This document shows positions 27,082 through 35,385 of a DNA stretch of 64,000 bases, one piece after another. The stretch is from JAVVHH01 sp964613945. Lineage in GTDB: Bacteria > Pseudomonadota > Alphaproteobacteria > Acetobacterales > Acetobacteraceae. Location: positions 62,001-126,000 of the forward strand of contig CAZTJC010000010.1 of NCBI GenBank assembly GCA_964613945.1, given 5' to 3'. The position numbers and the translations under genes were made by a program. The notes under the pieces are model-generated. The model did not search any database. It was not told the origin of the DNA and saw nothing but the letters and a program-made list of their open reading frames with translations. Each line of letters starts with the position of its first letter. The first letter of the stretch is position 1.

Positions 27082-27718
27082 CGAGCTTCCTTTCCAGCCG
27101 GGCTGCCAGACGGGTCATGGGCCAGCAGATGGCAAAATACAGCAGGGCCACCAGGCCGTAGACGCGGAACGGCTCATAGGTGGCGTTGTTGACGAGCTGG
27201 CCGGCGCGGGCGACCTCGACGACGTTGACGATCGAGACGATGGACGTGTTCTTCACCGCCTGGACCGCGAACCCGACCGTGGGCGGGGTGGCGATGCGCA
27301 TGGCCTGCGGCAGGATGACGTAGCGGAGCTGCTGGAACCGGGTCATGGCGAGGCTGCCGGAGGCCTCCCATTGCTGCCAGGCGACGGACTGGATGGCGCC
27401 GCGCCAGATGTCGGCGAGGTAGCCGCTCACGTAGAGCGCCAGCGAGACGGAGGCGGCGACCAGGGGCGGCAGGTCGAAGCCGAGCAGCGGCAGGCCGTAG
27501 AAGGAGAGGAACAGCAGCATCAGGGCGGGGACGCCCTGGATGACGCCGATGTAGCCGATGGCGGCCCAGCGGGCGGCGCGGATCGGGCTGACGCGCATCA
27601 ACGCGACGACGAAGCCGGCGGCACCGCCGAGGAGCAGCGAGAACACCGTCAGCAAAATCGTCCAGCGCAGGGCGCCGACGATGAAGAGAATTTGGTCGGT
27701 GCCGAAGGTCTGGTTCAC
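27062..27718 (-). CDS. Polar amino acid ABC transporter permease
   Basis: One of two membrane subunits of the importer; 218 residues with about five hydrophobic segments. The coupling loop is A-S-G-S-L-A-M-T-R-F-Q-Q-L-R-Y-V-I-L-P-Q-A near residue 123. The start is GTG 27718, which overlaps the stop of the other permease by 4 bp (GTGA). A longer frame upstream exists but is only the shadow of the neighbouring gene. Confidence 0.87.
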   Translation of the reverse strand: MNQTFGTDQILFIVGALRWTILLTVFSLLLGGAAGFVVALMRVSPIRAARWAAIGYIGVIQGVPALMLLFLSFYGLPLLGFDLPPLVAASVSLALYVSGYLADIWRGAIQSVAWQQWEASGSLAMTRFQQLRYVILPQAMRIATPPTVGFAVQAVKNTSIVSIVNVVEVARAGQLVNNATYEPFRVYGLVALLYFAICWPMTRLAARLERKLDVRRQR

Positions 27719-28410
27719 CGCTGGCCCTCCATCAGCCGGCGCAGCCCGCTGCCGCGCGGGAACAGCACCTCGCCGCAGCCGAACAGCACCAGGCGGAGCA
27801 GAAGGGAGAGCAACAGGTAGATGACCGTGACGACGATGTAGGTCTCGAAGGAGCGGAAGGTGTCGCTCTCGACCACGGAAGCGGAACCGGACAGTTCCTG
27901 CACGGAGATGAAGGAGCAGATCGAGGTGCCGAGCATGGTCAGCACGAACTGGCTGGTGAGCGAGGGCCAGACCTTCGCCAGCGCCGGCATGAGCACGACG
28001 TAGCGGAACACCTGCAGCTTGCTCATTGCCAGCGAGGCGCCGGCCTCGAGTTGGGACGGGTGAATGTTGTCGATACCGGCGCGAATGATCTCGCTGGCAT
28101 AGGCGCCGAGGTTGACCATGATGGTCAGGATGGCGGCTTGCTGAGCGTCTAGGCGAAGGCCGATGAGCGGCAGGCCGAAGAAGATCAGGAAGAGTTGGAT
28201 CAGAAAGGGAGTGTTGCGGATGATCTCGATGTAAGCATCGATGGCGCCCTGAACGAAGCCGGGTACCAGGCCGCGGGACATGGCGAGCGCCACGCCAAGG
28301 GCCAGGCCGAGTAGGATGCCGATGGCCGACAGGTACAGCGTCTCGCCGACGCCACCGAGAATGGTGTCGAAATGCGCCCAGACCGGACCGAACGTGAAGG
28401 TGAACGGCAC
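27715..28410 (-). CDS. Polar amino acid ABC transporter permease
   Basis: Second membrane subunit, 231 residues. It has the E-I-I-R-N-T-P-F-L-I-Q-L-F-L-I-F motif near residue 62, standard for HisQ/GlnP permeases, and the coupling loop A-G-A-S-L-A-M-S-K-L-Q-V-F-R-Y-V-V-L near residue 126. It starts 18 bp after the binding-protein stop. With its partner it should form a heterodimeric channel. Confidence 0.89.
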   Translation of the reverse strand: MPFTFTFGPVWAHFDTILGGVGETLYLSAIGILLGLALGVALAMSRGLVPGFVQGAIDAYIEIIRNTPFLIQLFLIFFGLPLIGLRLDAQQAAILTIMVNLGAYASEIIRAGIDNIHPSQLEAGASLAMSKLQVFRYVVLMPALAKVWPSLTSQFVLTMLGTSICSFISVQELSGSASVVESDTFRSFETYIVVTVIYLLLSLLLRLVLFGCGEVLFPRGSGLRRLMEGQR

Positions 28411-28428
28411 TGGGCGCGTTCTGGAATA

Positions 28429-29226
28429 CTAGAAGACGGGCATGTTCGGCAGGCCGACGCCGGTCCACTTACGGGCTATCTCATCCAGTTCGCCGCTGAC
28501 TTTCATGAAGTAGATCGTGTCGTTGAGCCACAGCCGCAGCTCGTCGGAGCCCTTACGGACGGCGATGCTGTTGGGCTGCTGGAAGAAAATGAACTTGCTT
28601 TCCACGTCGGCGTCGGGACGGGTCTTGAGATAATCGATCATGACGGTCTCGGGCATCGCCGCACTCTCGATCTGGCCGGAGATCAGGGCTTGCAGGACGG
28701 TGCTATCATCCTCGAAGCGGGTGATCTTGGTGCCGGGAATGTTCAGGCGCTGCAGGGCGGCTTCCTGGCTGGAGCCGCGGTTGACGCCGATAGTCTTGTT
28801 CTTGACGTCCTCGAGGGATTTCAGCGTGGCGGTCTTCTTGCCGACGACGGCCATCTGGAACGCGTTGTAGGGCTGGGTGAAGTCGACGGTCAGAGCCCGC
28901 TGCGGCGTGGGCGCGAGGGTGGCGACTAGGAAGTCGATTTTACCGGATTGTAGCGCCGGGATGCGCGCCGGCGGGGTCAGCGGGGTCAGTTCGACCGGAA
29001 CGCCCATGTATTTGGCCAGCAGGTTGGCGGTGTCGACGTCGTAGCCGATCGGGTTGCCGGTGGAATCGACCATGCCCATCGGCGGCGAGCCGATGAGGAC
29101 GCCGATGCGGACCTTGCCCCGCTTGATGATCTCGGCAGTGGTCTGCGCGCTGGCCGATAGCGTGCCTGCGAGCAGCGTCACTGCGCACACGGCGGTCAGC
29201 AGCCACCTTTTCGAAATCCTCGTCAC
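28429..29226 (-). CDS. Polar amino acid ABC transporter substrate-binding protein (family 3)
   Basis: Periplasmic receptor for the importer, about 265 residues, with a Sec signal (hydrophobic stretch W-L-L-T-A-V-C-A-V-T-L-L-A, cleavage after S-A-S-A). The mature part starts R-G-K-V-R-I-G-V-L-I-G-S-P-P-M-G, and D-F-L-V-A-T-L-A-P-T-P-Q-R lies in the ligand pocket. I set the start at GTG 29226: the AGGGAG site abuts ATG 29232 with no spacing but lies 6 nt before the GTG. First gene of the operon; the ligand is probably a polar or acidic amino acid. Confidence 0.87.
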   Translation of the reverse strand: MTRISKRWLLTAVCAVTLLAGTLSASAQTTAEIIKRGKVRIGVLIGSPPMGMVDSTGNPIGYDVDTANLLAKYMGVPVELTPLTPPARIPALQSGKIDFLVATLAPTPQRALTVDFTQPYNAFQMAVVGKKTATLKSLEDVKNKTIGVNRGSSQEAALQRLNIPGTKITRFEDDSTVLQALISGQIESAAMPETVMIDYLKTRPDADVESKFIFFQQPNSIAVRKGSDELRLWLNDTIYFMKVSGELDEIARKWTGVGLPNMPVF

Positions 29227-29306
29227 CGTCATCTCCCTGGCCTTACTTTTCCGTGATCTACGCAGAGCGCGGCGGAGGTGGCAAGCAGTCAGAGAGAGGT
29301 TGGACG

Positions 29307-30344
29307 TTACTCGGCGGCGGCTTGGGCCGGGACGTCAAGCAGGTTGCGAACTCGGGGAGCGACCTCGGTGGCGTAAAGCTCGATGCCGCGCAGCATGTCG
29401 GCGTGTGGCAGGGTGCCGGTGCTGTATTTGAGCTGGAAGCGAGCGATGCCGAGCGCGCCGGCGGTGCGCGCGATCTTGCGGGCGACAGTGTCGGGGGAGC
29501 CGACGTAAAGCGATCCAGCGTCGATCTCGTGCTCGAAGGCGGCACGGGACAGCGGCGGCCAGCCTCGCTCGGCGCCGATGGCGGCGTGCATGTCGCGATA
29601 GTGCGGAAAGAACATGTCGCGGGCGGTACGATCAGTTTCGGCGACGAAGCCCGGTGAGTGCACGCCCATAGGCAACTCCGGCTTGCCAAATTGCGCCAAT
29701 GCCTTGGCGAACATGTCCACGTATGGGCGAAAACGGACCGGGTCGCCGCCGATGATGGCGAGCATCACCGGCAGCCCATAGTGCGCGGCGCGCACGATCG
29801 AGCGCGGGCTGCCGCCGACGCCGACCCAGGTGGTGAGTGGCCGCTCGGTGCGGGGATACACGACGGTGTCGGTGAGCGGGGCGCGGAGGCTGCCCTGCCA
29901 AGTGACGCGCTCCTCGGTGACGAGCTTATGAAGAAGGGCGAGTTTCTCCTCGAACAGATCCTCGTAGCGGTCGAGCGGCAAGCCAAACAGCGGAAAGCTC
30001 TCGGTGAACGAGCCGCGGCCGACGATGATCTCGGCCCGGCCGTTGGAAACGGCGTCCAGCGTAGCGAAACGCTGAAAGACGCGGACCGGCTCGTCGGAGC
30101 TGAGCACGGTGACGGCGGAGCCGAGACGGATGCGTTCGGTGCGCGACGCGATGGCGGCCAGCACCATCTCCGGCGACGAGACCGCGAAATCGGCGCGGTG
30201 GTGTTCGCCGATGCCGAAGAAGTCGAGCCCGAGCCGGTCGGCAAGCACCCCTTCGGCGACCACGTCGCGGATCACTTGCGAGGTCTGGGTGCCGGAGGTG
30301 ACGTCCCCGAAGGTGTCGAGGCCGAATTGGAGTGCGTGCGTCAT
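29307..30344 (-). CDS. Luciferase-like FMN/F420-type monooxygenase
   Basis: Flavin-dependent oxidoreductase of the bacterial luciferase fold, 345 residues, close to the Atu3640/LLM_2I7G type. Visible are Q-F-G-L-D-T-F-G-D-V at the N-terminus, G-I-G-E-H-H near residue 45, R-I-R-L-G-S-A-V-T near residue 75 and G-R-G-S-F-T near residue 120. The substrate is unknown. The start ATG 30344 is where homology begins; upstream in-frame codons read as non-coding. It sits alone, 80 bp from the amino-acid importer operon and divergent from FkbM. Confidence 0.83.
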   Translation of the reverse strand: MTHALQFGLDTFGDVTSGTQTSQVIRDVVAEGVLADRLGLDFFGIGEHHRADFAVSSPEMVLAAIASRTERIRLGSAVTVLSSDEPVRVFQRFATLDAVSNGRAEIIVGRGSFTESFPLFGLPLDRYEDLFEEKLALLHKLVTEERVTWQGSLRAPLTDTVVYPRTERPLTTWVGVGGSPRSIVRAAHYGLPVMLAIIGGDPVRFRPYVDMFAKALAQFGKPELPMGVHSPGFVAETDRTARDMFFPHYRDMHAAIGAERGWPPLSRAAFEHEIDAGSLYVGSPDTVARKIARTAGALGIARFQLKYSTGTLPHADMLRGIELYATEVAPRVRNLLDVPAQAAAE

Positions 30345-30424
30345 GATGGAGCGAAGATGTGGATGCGGCAGCCGGCGAACAAGGACGGCGCTTTGTTGTA
30401 GAACGGCATCGAATGGGTTAGTCG

Positions 30425-30449
30425 GACATGACGCCAAAAGGGTCATGTC
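30425..30449. promoter_or_regulatory. Perfect 8-bp inverted repeat upstream of the FkbM gene
   Basis: GACATGAC and GTCATGTC flank a 9-nt spacer in the 110-bp divergent region. An in-frame ATG at 30428 lies inside the left arm, which argues against that start. It could be an operator for one or both divergent genes. Confidence 0.4.
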
Positions 30450-30454
30450 TCGTT

Positions 30455-31399
30455 ATGCACATGAAACGCGCGGATTCGTTTCCAACGTTGTCCGAAGTCT
30501 CGTTTCTGCATGAAGCATTGTTCGGCTACCCGCCCGATCGCTTCAGTCAGATCGATTTCCTGATGTCGCTGCCGAGTACGCGCAACGTGGCTCTCGCGAT
30601 GGTCAACAGCCCGCGGTACCGGGTCGAGAGCCGCGCCGAGGTTCCGCTCTGGCAATCAGACAAATGGGTGATGGCGGATCTGCATGGCCTGAATATCTGG
30701 ATCAACCTCCACGATCGTTTCATCGCCACGACGATCCTCGATGGCCATTACGAAGACGACCTCATGGCGCACATGTTCGAGCGTCTCCCGCCGGGCGGAA
30801 CGCTGGTCGATGCCGGTGCCAACATCGGCGCCTACACGCTGCAAGGTGCGCGTCAGGTTGGGCCAAGCGGCAAGGTGTTCGCCTTCGAACCCCAGGAAAC
30901 GACGTTCCGCTATCTCATGCGGTCGGCGAGCGCCAACGGGTTCGACGACCGCTGCGTTCTCATCAACGAGGGCTTGTCCGACACGCCGGCGCGGGCGTCG
31001 ATGATCCACCATCCCGGCAACCCGGGCGCAAGCAACGTCACCCTGGATAGCACCGAAGGCGGTCCCAAGATCGTGCTGTCCACCCTGGACGAGCGCGATT
31101 TCGGCGACCGGGTCGATTTCTTCAAGATCGACGTGGAGGGCTTCGAGACGAACGTGCTCAAGGGCGGCAAAGCTTTCTTCGCGCGTTATCGTCCCCGCGC
31201 GATCAGCGAGGTGTTTCCGGCGATGTTACGCGAGCACGGCAATTCGACGGCGGAAGAGTACATCGACCTGTGGCAGAGCTATGGCTACCGCGTCAGCCTG
31301 ATCGGCCATCCCGGTAGCGGGCGTGACCTCGATGCAGCCGAGTTGCGCAACGAGGGCAACTTCCCGCCGCTTTTCAACATCGCACTCGAGCCCCGGTAG
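30455..31399 (+). CDS. FkbM-family SAM-dependent methyltransferase
   Basis: O-methyltransferase of the FkbM family, about 314 residues, usually acting on sugars or secondary metabolites. The SAM motif L-V-D-A-G-A-N-I-G-A-Y-T near residue 118, V-F-A-F-E-P-Q near residue 145 and the family hallmark F-F-K-I-D-V-E-G-F-E-T near residue 225 are all intact. ATG 30455 is preferred; ATG 30428 falls in an inverted repeat and ATG 30461 is also possible. An N-terminal region of about 100 residues precedes the catalytic domain and has no recognised motif. No glycan operon is adjacent. Confidence 0.85.
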   Translation: MHMKRADSFPTLSEVSFLHEALFGYPPDRFSQIDFLMSLPSTRNVALAMVNSPRYRVESRAEVPLWQSDKWVMADLHGLNIWINLHDRFIATTILDGHYEDDLMAHMFERLPPGGTLVDAGANIGAYTLQGARQVGPSGKVFAFEPQETTFRYLMRSASANGFDDRCVLINEGLSDTPARASMIHHPGNPGASNVTLDSTEGGPKIVLSTLDERDFGDRVDFFKIDVEGFETNVLKGGKAFFARYRPRAISEVFPAMLREHGNSTAEEYIDLWQSYGYRVSLIGHPGSGRDLDAAELRNEGNFPPLFNIALEPR

Positions 31400-31422
31400 G
31401 CATCCGCCTCACGATGTGACTC

Positions 31423-32826
31423 TCACGATGCGATTGGCGGATCCACGTCGTCGGGAATCGGGTTGATGAATGGAGTGTCGGCGAGGCGGGCGGCTTGATC
31501 GGCGCGGGCGGCGGCGATCAGGGCCGGGTCGCCGAACAGGGTAGCGGCTGTCGCGGCCATGGCCTTGGCAGCATGGGCCATCCCTTTGTGCGCGGCGGGT
31601 GCCTTGCCTTGGGCGACGAGCTGCCAGGAATGGCCAGGTGTGCCGATCGCGTAGGTAGCGCCCCGCATCTGCACGGTGGGCACCACCCAGGAGACGGTGC
31701 CGACATCGGTGGAGCCGACCAGCGTGCCGTCGCCGGCACCAAGCGGGTAGATCGCGTCGGCCAAGGATTGCCCAGGTGCGGGAACGAGTCCGAAGCGGGC
31801 GCCAGAGGTGACGATGTCGTCGGCACCGAGCGTGGCCTGGATGGCGGCGGCGAAGCTCCGATCGGCGGCGTCGAAAACGGGTGGCCCGAGGCGCTCGAGC
31901 TGTTGGTGCATCAGCCGCTCGAGCGGGGTATTGCCGACGAGGTTGGCATCGCCGCTGACCGTCTGCCACGCCACGCGGGTTTCGGTCATCAGGGCTGCCC
32001 CCTCGGCGATGGCATAGACGCGGGCGTTGAGGGCGTGCAGTTCGGGTAGCGTGCGGGCGCGGATCAGGTAGCGGATGGCGGCCTGGGCCTGGACGACATT
32101 GGGCGCGATACCGCCGGAATCGATGTGCGCGTAATGGATGCGGGCCGTGCTGGGCATGTGCTCGCGCAGGTAGTTGACGCCGATGTTCATCAGCTCTAGC
32201 GCGTCCAGCGCGGAGCGACCGAGTTCGGGCGCGGCGGCGGCATGGGCGGCGTGGCCGGCGAACCGGAAATCGATCTCATTGCAGGCCAACGAGATCGGCG
32301 TGTTGACGCCGGTGAACGCGGCCGGATGCCAGCAAATGGCCACGTCGACATCGTCAAAGCAGCCGGCGCGGACCATGAAGCCTTTCGCCGAGCCGCCCTC
32401 CTCGGCCGGACAGCCATAGTAGCGGATACGGCCCGGCAGACCACGGGCGGCGAGGTGGTCCTTGACCGCGGCAGCGGCCAGCAGGGAGGCCGCGCCGAGC
32501 AGGTTGTGACCGCAGCCATGGCCGTTATCGCTGGCAGGCAACGGGCGGGGTTCGGCGATGCCGGCCTGCTGGCTGAGGCCAGGAAGTGCGTCATATTCGC
32601 CAAGAATGGCGATCACAGGGCCGTCGTCGCCGGCTTCGGCCATCATGGCGGTCGGCAACCCGGCCACCCCCTCGGTGATGCGGAAGCCTTCGCGAACGAG
32701 CTGCGACCGATGGGCGGCGGCGGATCGAAACTCCGCGAAGTTGAGCTCCGGCGTGTCCCACACGGCGTCAGCTAGGGCGACGTAGGCGGGGGTCTTGGCA
32801 TCGACGAGGCGGTCTGTATCGGTCAC
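31423..32826 (-). CDS. M20-family amidohydrolase (AbgB/p-aminobenzoyl-glutamate hydrolase-like)
   Basis: Metal-dependent amidohydrolase, 467 residues. Metal-site motifs are intact: G-E-Y-D-A-L-P near residue 76, D-N-G-H-G-C-G-H near residue 100 and P-A-E-E-G-G near residue 140; the AbgB-like H-A-A-H-A-A-A-A-P-E-L-G-R-S-A-L-D segment of the dimerisation domain follows. Relatives cleave p-aminobenzoyl-glutamate, N-acyl amino acids or indole amides. The start is GTG 32826. It is divergent from a LivK-like binding-protein gene, 125 bp away; the two may handle one substrate. Confidence 0.85.
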   Translation of the reverse strand: MTDTDRLVDAKTPAYVALADAVWDTPELNFAEFRSAAAHRSQLVREGFRITEGVAGLPTAMMAEAGDDGPVIAILGEYDALPGLSQQAGIAEPRPLPASDNGHGCGHNLLGAASLLAAAAVKDHLAARGLPGRIRYYGCPAEEGGSAKGFMVRAGCFDDVDVAICWHPAAFTGVNTPISLACNEIDFRFAGHAAHAAAAPELGRSALDALELMNIGVNYLREHMPSTARIHYAHIDSGGIAPNVVQAQAAIRYLIRARTLPELHALNARVYAIAEGAALMTETRVAWQTVSGDANLVGNTPLERLMHQQLERLGPPVFDAADRSFAAAIQATLGADDIVTSGARFGLVPAPGQSLADAIYPLGAGDGTLVGSTDVGTVSWVVPTVQMRGATYAIGTPGHSWQLVAQGKAPAAHKGMAHAAKAMAATAATLFGDPALIAAARADQAARLADTPFINPIPDDVDPPIAS

Positions 32827-32951
32827 CGTGCGATCTCACCATGCGGGCGCCGTTGCGACTAGTGCTGGCCGGCCAATGGTGCGGCGCGACGCTGTTTCGC
32901 GCCGTGAGCGGTTCGACTAGCGTGTTGGCTGCATCCATAAGGATTTTGTTC

Positions 32952-34148
32952 ATGAAGGCATATCTCGGCACTGCCTGTGCGCTCGCGCTCGTCGGCAGCC
33001 CGGCGTTCGCGGCCGACGACGTCGTCAAGATCGGCGTGCTCGGAGACATGTCGGGCGTCTATGCCGACGGCTTCAGCGGGCGTGGCGCGGTGGCGGCCGT
33101 TCAGATGGCCGTGGACGATTTCGGCGGCAGCGTGCTGGGGCACAAGATCGAGATCCTGACGGCCGATCACCAGAACAAGCCGGATGTCGGCTCGGCAATC
33201 GCGCGGAAATGGGCCGACGAGGACCACGTTACCATGATCACCGACATGACCAACTCGGCCGTGGCGCTGGCGATCCAGAAAGCGGCGTCGGACAAGAAGG
33301 TCATCAACATCACCACCGGCGGAGCCACGGCGGACCTGACCGGCAAGGCCTGCACGAAATACGGCATCCATTACGGTTACGACACAAACGCGCTGTCGGT
33401 TGGGACGGCGACCGCCATGGTCAAGTCGGGCGGCAAGAGCTGGTATTTCATCACCGCCGACTACACGTTCGGCCACACGCTCGAGCAGACCACGGGCGAT
33501 ACGGTCAAGGCGCTCGGCGGCACGGTGCTGGGCTCGTCGGCGGCGCCGTTGGCGACGACGGATTTCTCGTCATACCTGCTGGCCGCGCAATCGTCGGGCG
33601 CGCAGGTGGTCGGGTTGGCCAATGCCGGAACCGACACGATCAACTCTATCAAACAGGCGCACGAGTTCGGGCTGACCGATCAGGGCACCAAGCTGGCCGG
33701 CATGCTGGTGTTGATCTCGGACGTCGCGAGCCTGGGCACCGAGACCGCCAAGGGGCTGCAGTTCACGGTCGGGTGGTACTGGAACAGCGACGACCAGAAC
33801 CGGGCCTGGGCGGCGCGCTTCGCCAAGGCATCGAACAACGCGGCGCCGACCTTCCCGCATGCGGCCGACTACTCGCTGACCATCGCCTACCTCAATGCGG
33901 TCAAGGCGGTGGGCTCGACGGACCCGGACAAGGTGCGCGAGCAACTGGGTCGGGCACCGATCGACGACTTCTTTGCGCGCGGCGGGCGCATCCGGGCGGA
34001 TGGCCTGCTCGAGCACGACATGTATCTGGTGAAGGTGAAGAGCGCGCCCGCCGGGTCATGGGACGTGGCAACGGTGGAGCAGACCATTCCCGGCAACGTG
34101 GCGTATCCGCCGCTGGAACGGAGCGGCTGCCCGCTCGTCTCGAAGTGA
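32952..34148 (+). CDS. Branched-chain amino-acid-type ABC substrate-binding protein (LivK-like)
   Basis: Periplasmic receptor of the peripla_BP_6/LivK family, 398 residues. A Sec signal ends at A-F-A-A near residue 21. The mature protein begins V-V-K-I-G-V-L-G-D-M-S-G-V-Y-A-D, and G-G-A-T-A-D-L-T-G-K in the second lobe is typical of receptors for amides and aromatic compounds. Start ATG 32952 has AAGGA about 8 nt upstream; the longer frame upstream has no support. No permease is adjacent; the livHMGF set at the left end of the window is one possible partner. Confidence 0.83.
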   Translation: MKAYLGTACALALVGSPAFAADDVVKIGVLGDMSGVYADGFSGRGAVAAVQMAVDDFGGSVLGHKIEILTADHQNKPDVGSAIARKWADEDHVTMITDMTNSAVALAIQKAASDKKVINITTGGATADLTGKACTKYGIHYGYDTNALSVGTATAMVKSGGKSWYFITADYTFGHTLEQTTGDTVKALGGTVLGSSAAPLATTDFSSYLLAAQSSGAQVVGLANAGTDTINSIKQAHEFGLTDQGTKLAGMLVLISDVASLGTETAKGLQFTVGWYWNSDDQNRAWAARFAKASNNAAPTFPHAADYSLTIAYLNAVKAVGSTDPDKVREQLGRAPIDDFFARGGRIRADGLLEHDMYLVKVKSAPAGSWDVATVEQTIPGNVAYPPLERSGCPLVSK

Positions 34149-34238
34149 CGGCCGGGTCGGTTGGCAGATTTCCACTTTTCCTGAGCAGTAAAGCGGGCGC
34201 ACACTCCGGCGTAACGAGATAAGAACCGGGGAAGCGCC

Positions 34239-35384
34239 ATGATCGATAGCCGTATCGGAGCCTTGTTACTCGCCGCATCGTTCGTGGGAGCGAACGGTCC
34301 GGTAAGGGCCGAGATCGCCGTATCGGCGAACGATGCGCACACGGTGCTGGACAACGGCAACCAGGTGGGTGCGGCGGGGAAGGCGGACACGCTGAGCGTG
34401 ATCGATCTGTCCGGGTCGCCGCGGGTGGTGGCGACGATCGATGCGCCGACGAGCGTGGTGGGACCGCCAACGGCAGTGTGGGTAGCGCCGGACGAGAGTT
34501 GGGCGATCTCCACCGGGGCCACAAAGCTGAAGGACGGGGCGCCCGGGGGGATCGGGCCGGACGACAAGGTGTCGGTGATCGAGTTGGGGCCGCAGCCGAA
34601 GATCGTGCAGTCGCTAACAGCCGGCGCGGGGGCGACGAGCGTGCGGGTGTCGCCGGACGGGACGGTGGCGATCGTGGTGAACCGCACGGCGGGGACATTG
34701 TCTGTGTTCACGGTCAAGGACAAGCGACTGACCGCGGCCGGAACGGTGACGATCGATGCCAAGGCGATGCCGAGCGGGCTGGGGTTCCTGCCGGACGGCA
34801 AGACGGCGCTGTTGAGCCGTTACGGCGATCATCAGGTGTCGGTGCTGCATGTGGACGGCACAGGGGTGACGGTGGACAAGCGGCCGTTGACCACCGGGAT
34901 CGCGCCCTACACGCTCGACATCAGCCCGGACGGCAAGCTGGCGGCGGTGTCGAACATGGGACGCGGCGACGGGGATGTGGACTCCGTCAGCCTGATCGAC
35001 CTGACCGTGCAGCCGATGCGGGTGGTACAGACGCTCGACGTCGGACGGTCGCCGGAAGGGCTGAAATGGTCGCCGGACGGCCGGTTCCTGGCGGTGGGGT
35101 GTCAGAATGGGACCACCAAGCCGCCGTCGGATGCATTGTTCCAGCCTTCGGGACGGCTGCTGATGCTGGCGCTGAGCGACGGACGGCTGCACCAGGTGAC
35201 GGAGGCGCCGATCGGGCAATGGACGCAGGGCATCGCGTTCTCGCGCGAGGGGCGCACGATGCTGGTGCAGGACATGGTCGGCAAGCGGCTGCAGGTATTC
35301 GGGTGGGACGGAACGGCGCTGACACCCAAGGCGGATGTGACGCTGGGTGCCGGCGCGGCGGCGATCGGAACGGCGTGGCGCTAG
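34239..35384 (+). CDS. Secreted YVTN-type beta-propeller protein
   Basis: Probable periplasmic protein, 381 residues, with an N-terminal signal (L-L-L-A-A-S-F-V-G-A-N-G, cleavage near V-R-A-E at residue 23). The rest is a series of about seven short repeats of the form V-S-P-D-G-x-x-A, such as R-V-S-P-D-G-T-V-A, D-I-S-P-D-G-K-L-A and K-W-S-P-D-G-R-F-L-A, as in YVTN/lactonase-like propellers. Some relatives are lactonases or quinoprotein-associated proteins; no function can be assigned here. The start has GGGGAAG upstream. Its stop is one base from the stop of the convergent VWA gene. Confidence 0.78.
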   Translation: MIDSRIGALLLAASFVGANGPVRAEIAVSANDAHTVLDNGNQVGAAGKADTLSVIDLSGSPRVVATIDAPTSVVGPPTAVWVAPDESWAISTGATKLKDGAPGGIGPDDKVSVIELGPQPKIVQSLTAGAGATSVRVSPDGTVAIVVNRTAGTLSVFTVKDKRLTAAGTVTIDAKAMPSGLGFLPDGKTALLSRYGDHQVSVLHVDGTGVTVDKRPLTTGIAPYTLDISPDGKLAAVSNMGRGDGDVDSVSLIDLTVQPMRVVQTLDVGRSPEGLKWSPDGRFLAVGCQNGTTKPPSDALFQPSGRLLMLALSDGRLHQVTEAPIGQWTQGIAFSREGRTMLVQDMVGKRLQVFGWDGTALTPKADVTLGAGAAAIGTAWR

Positions 35385-35385
35385 G

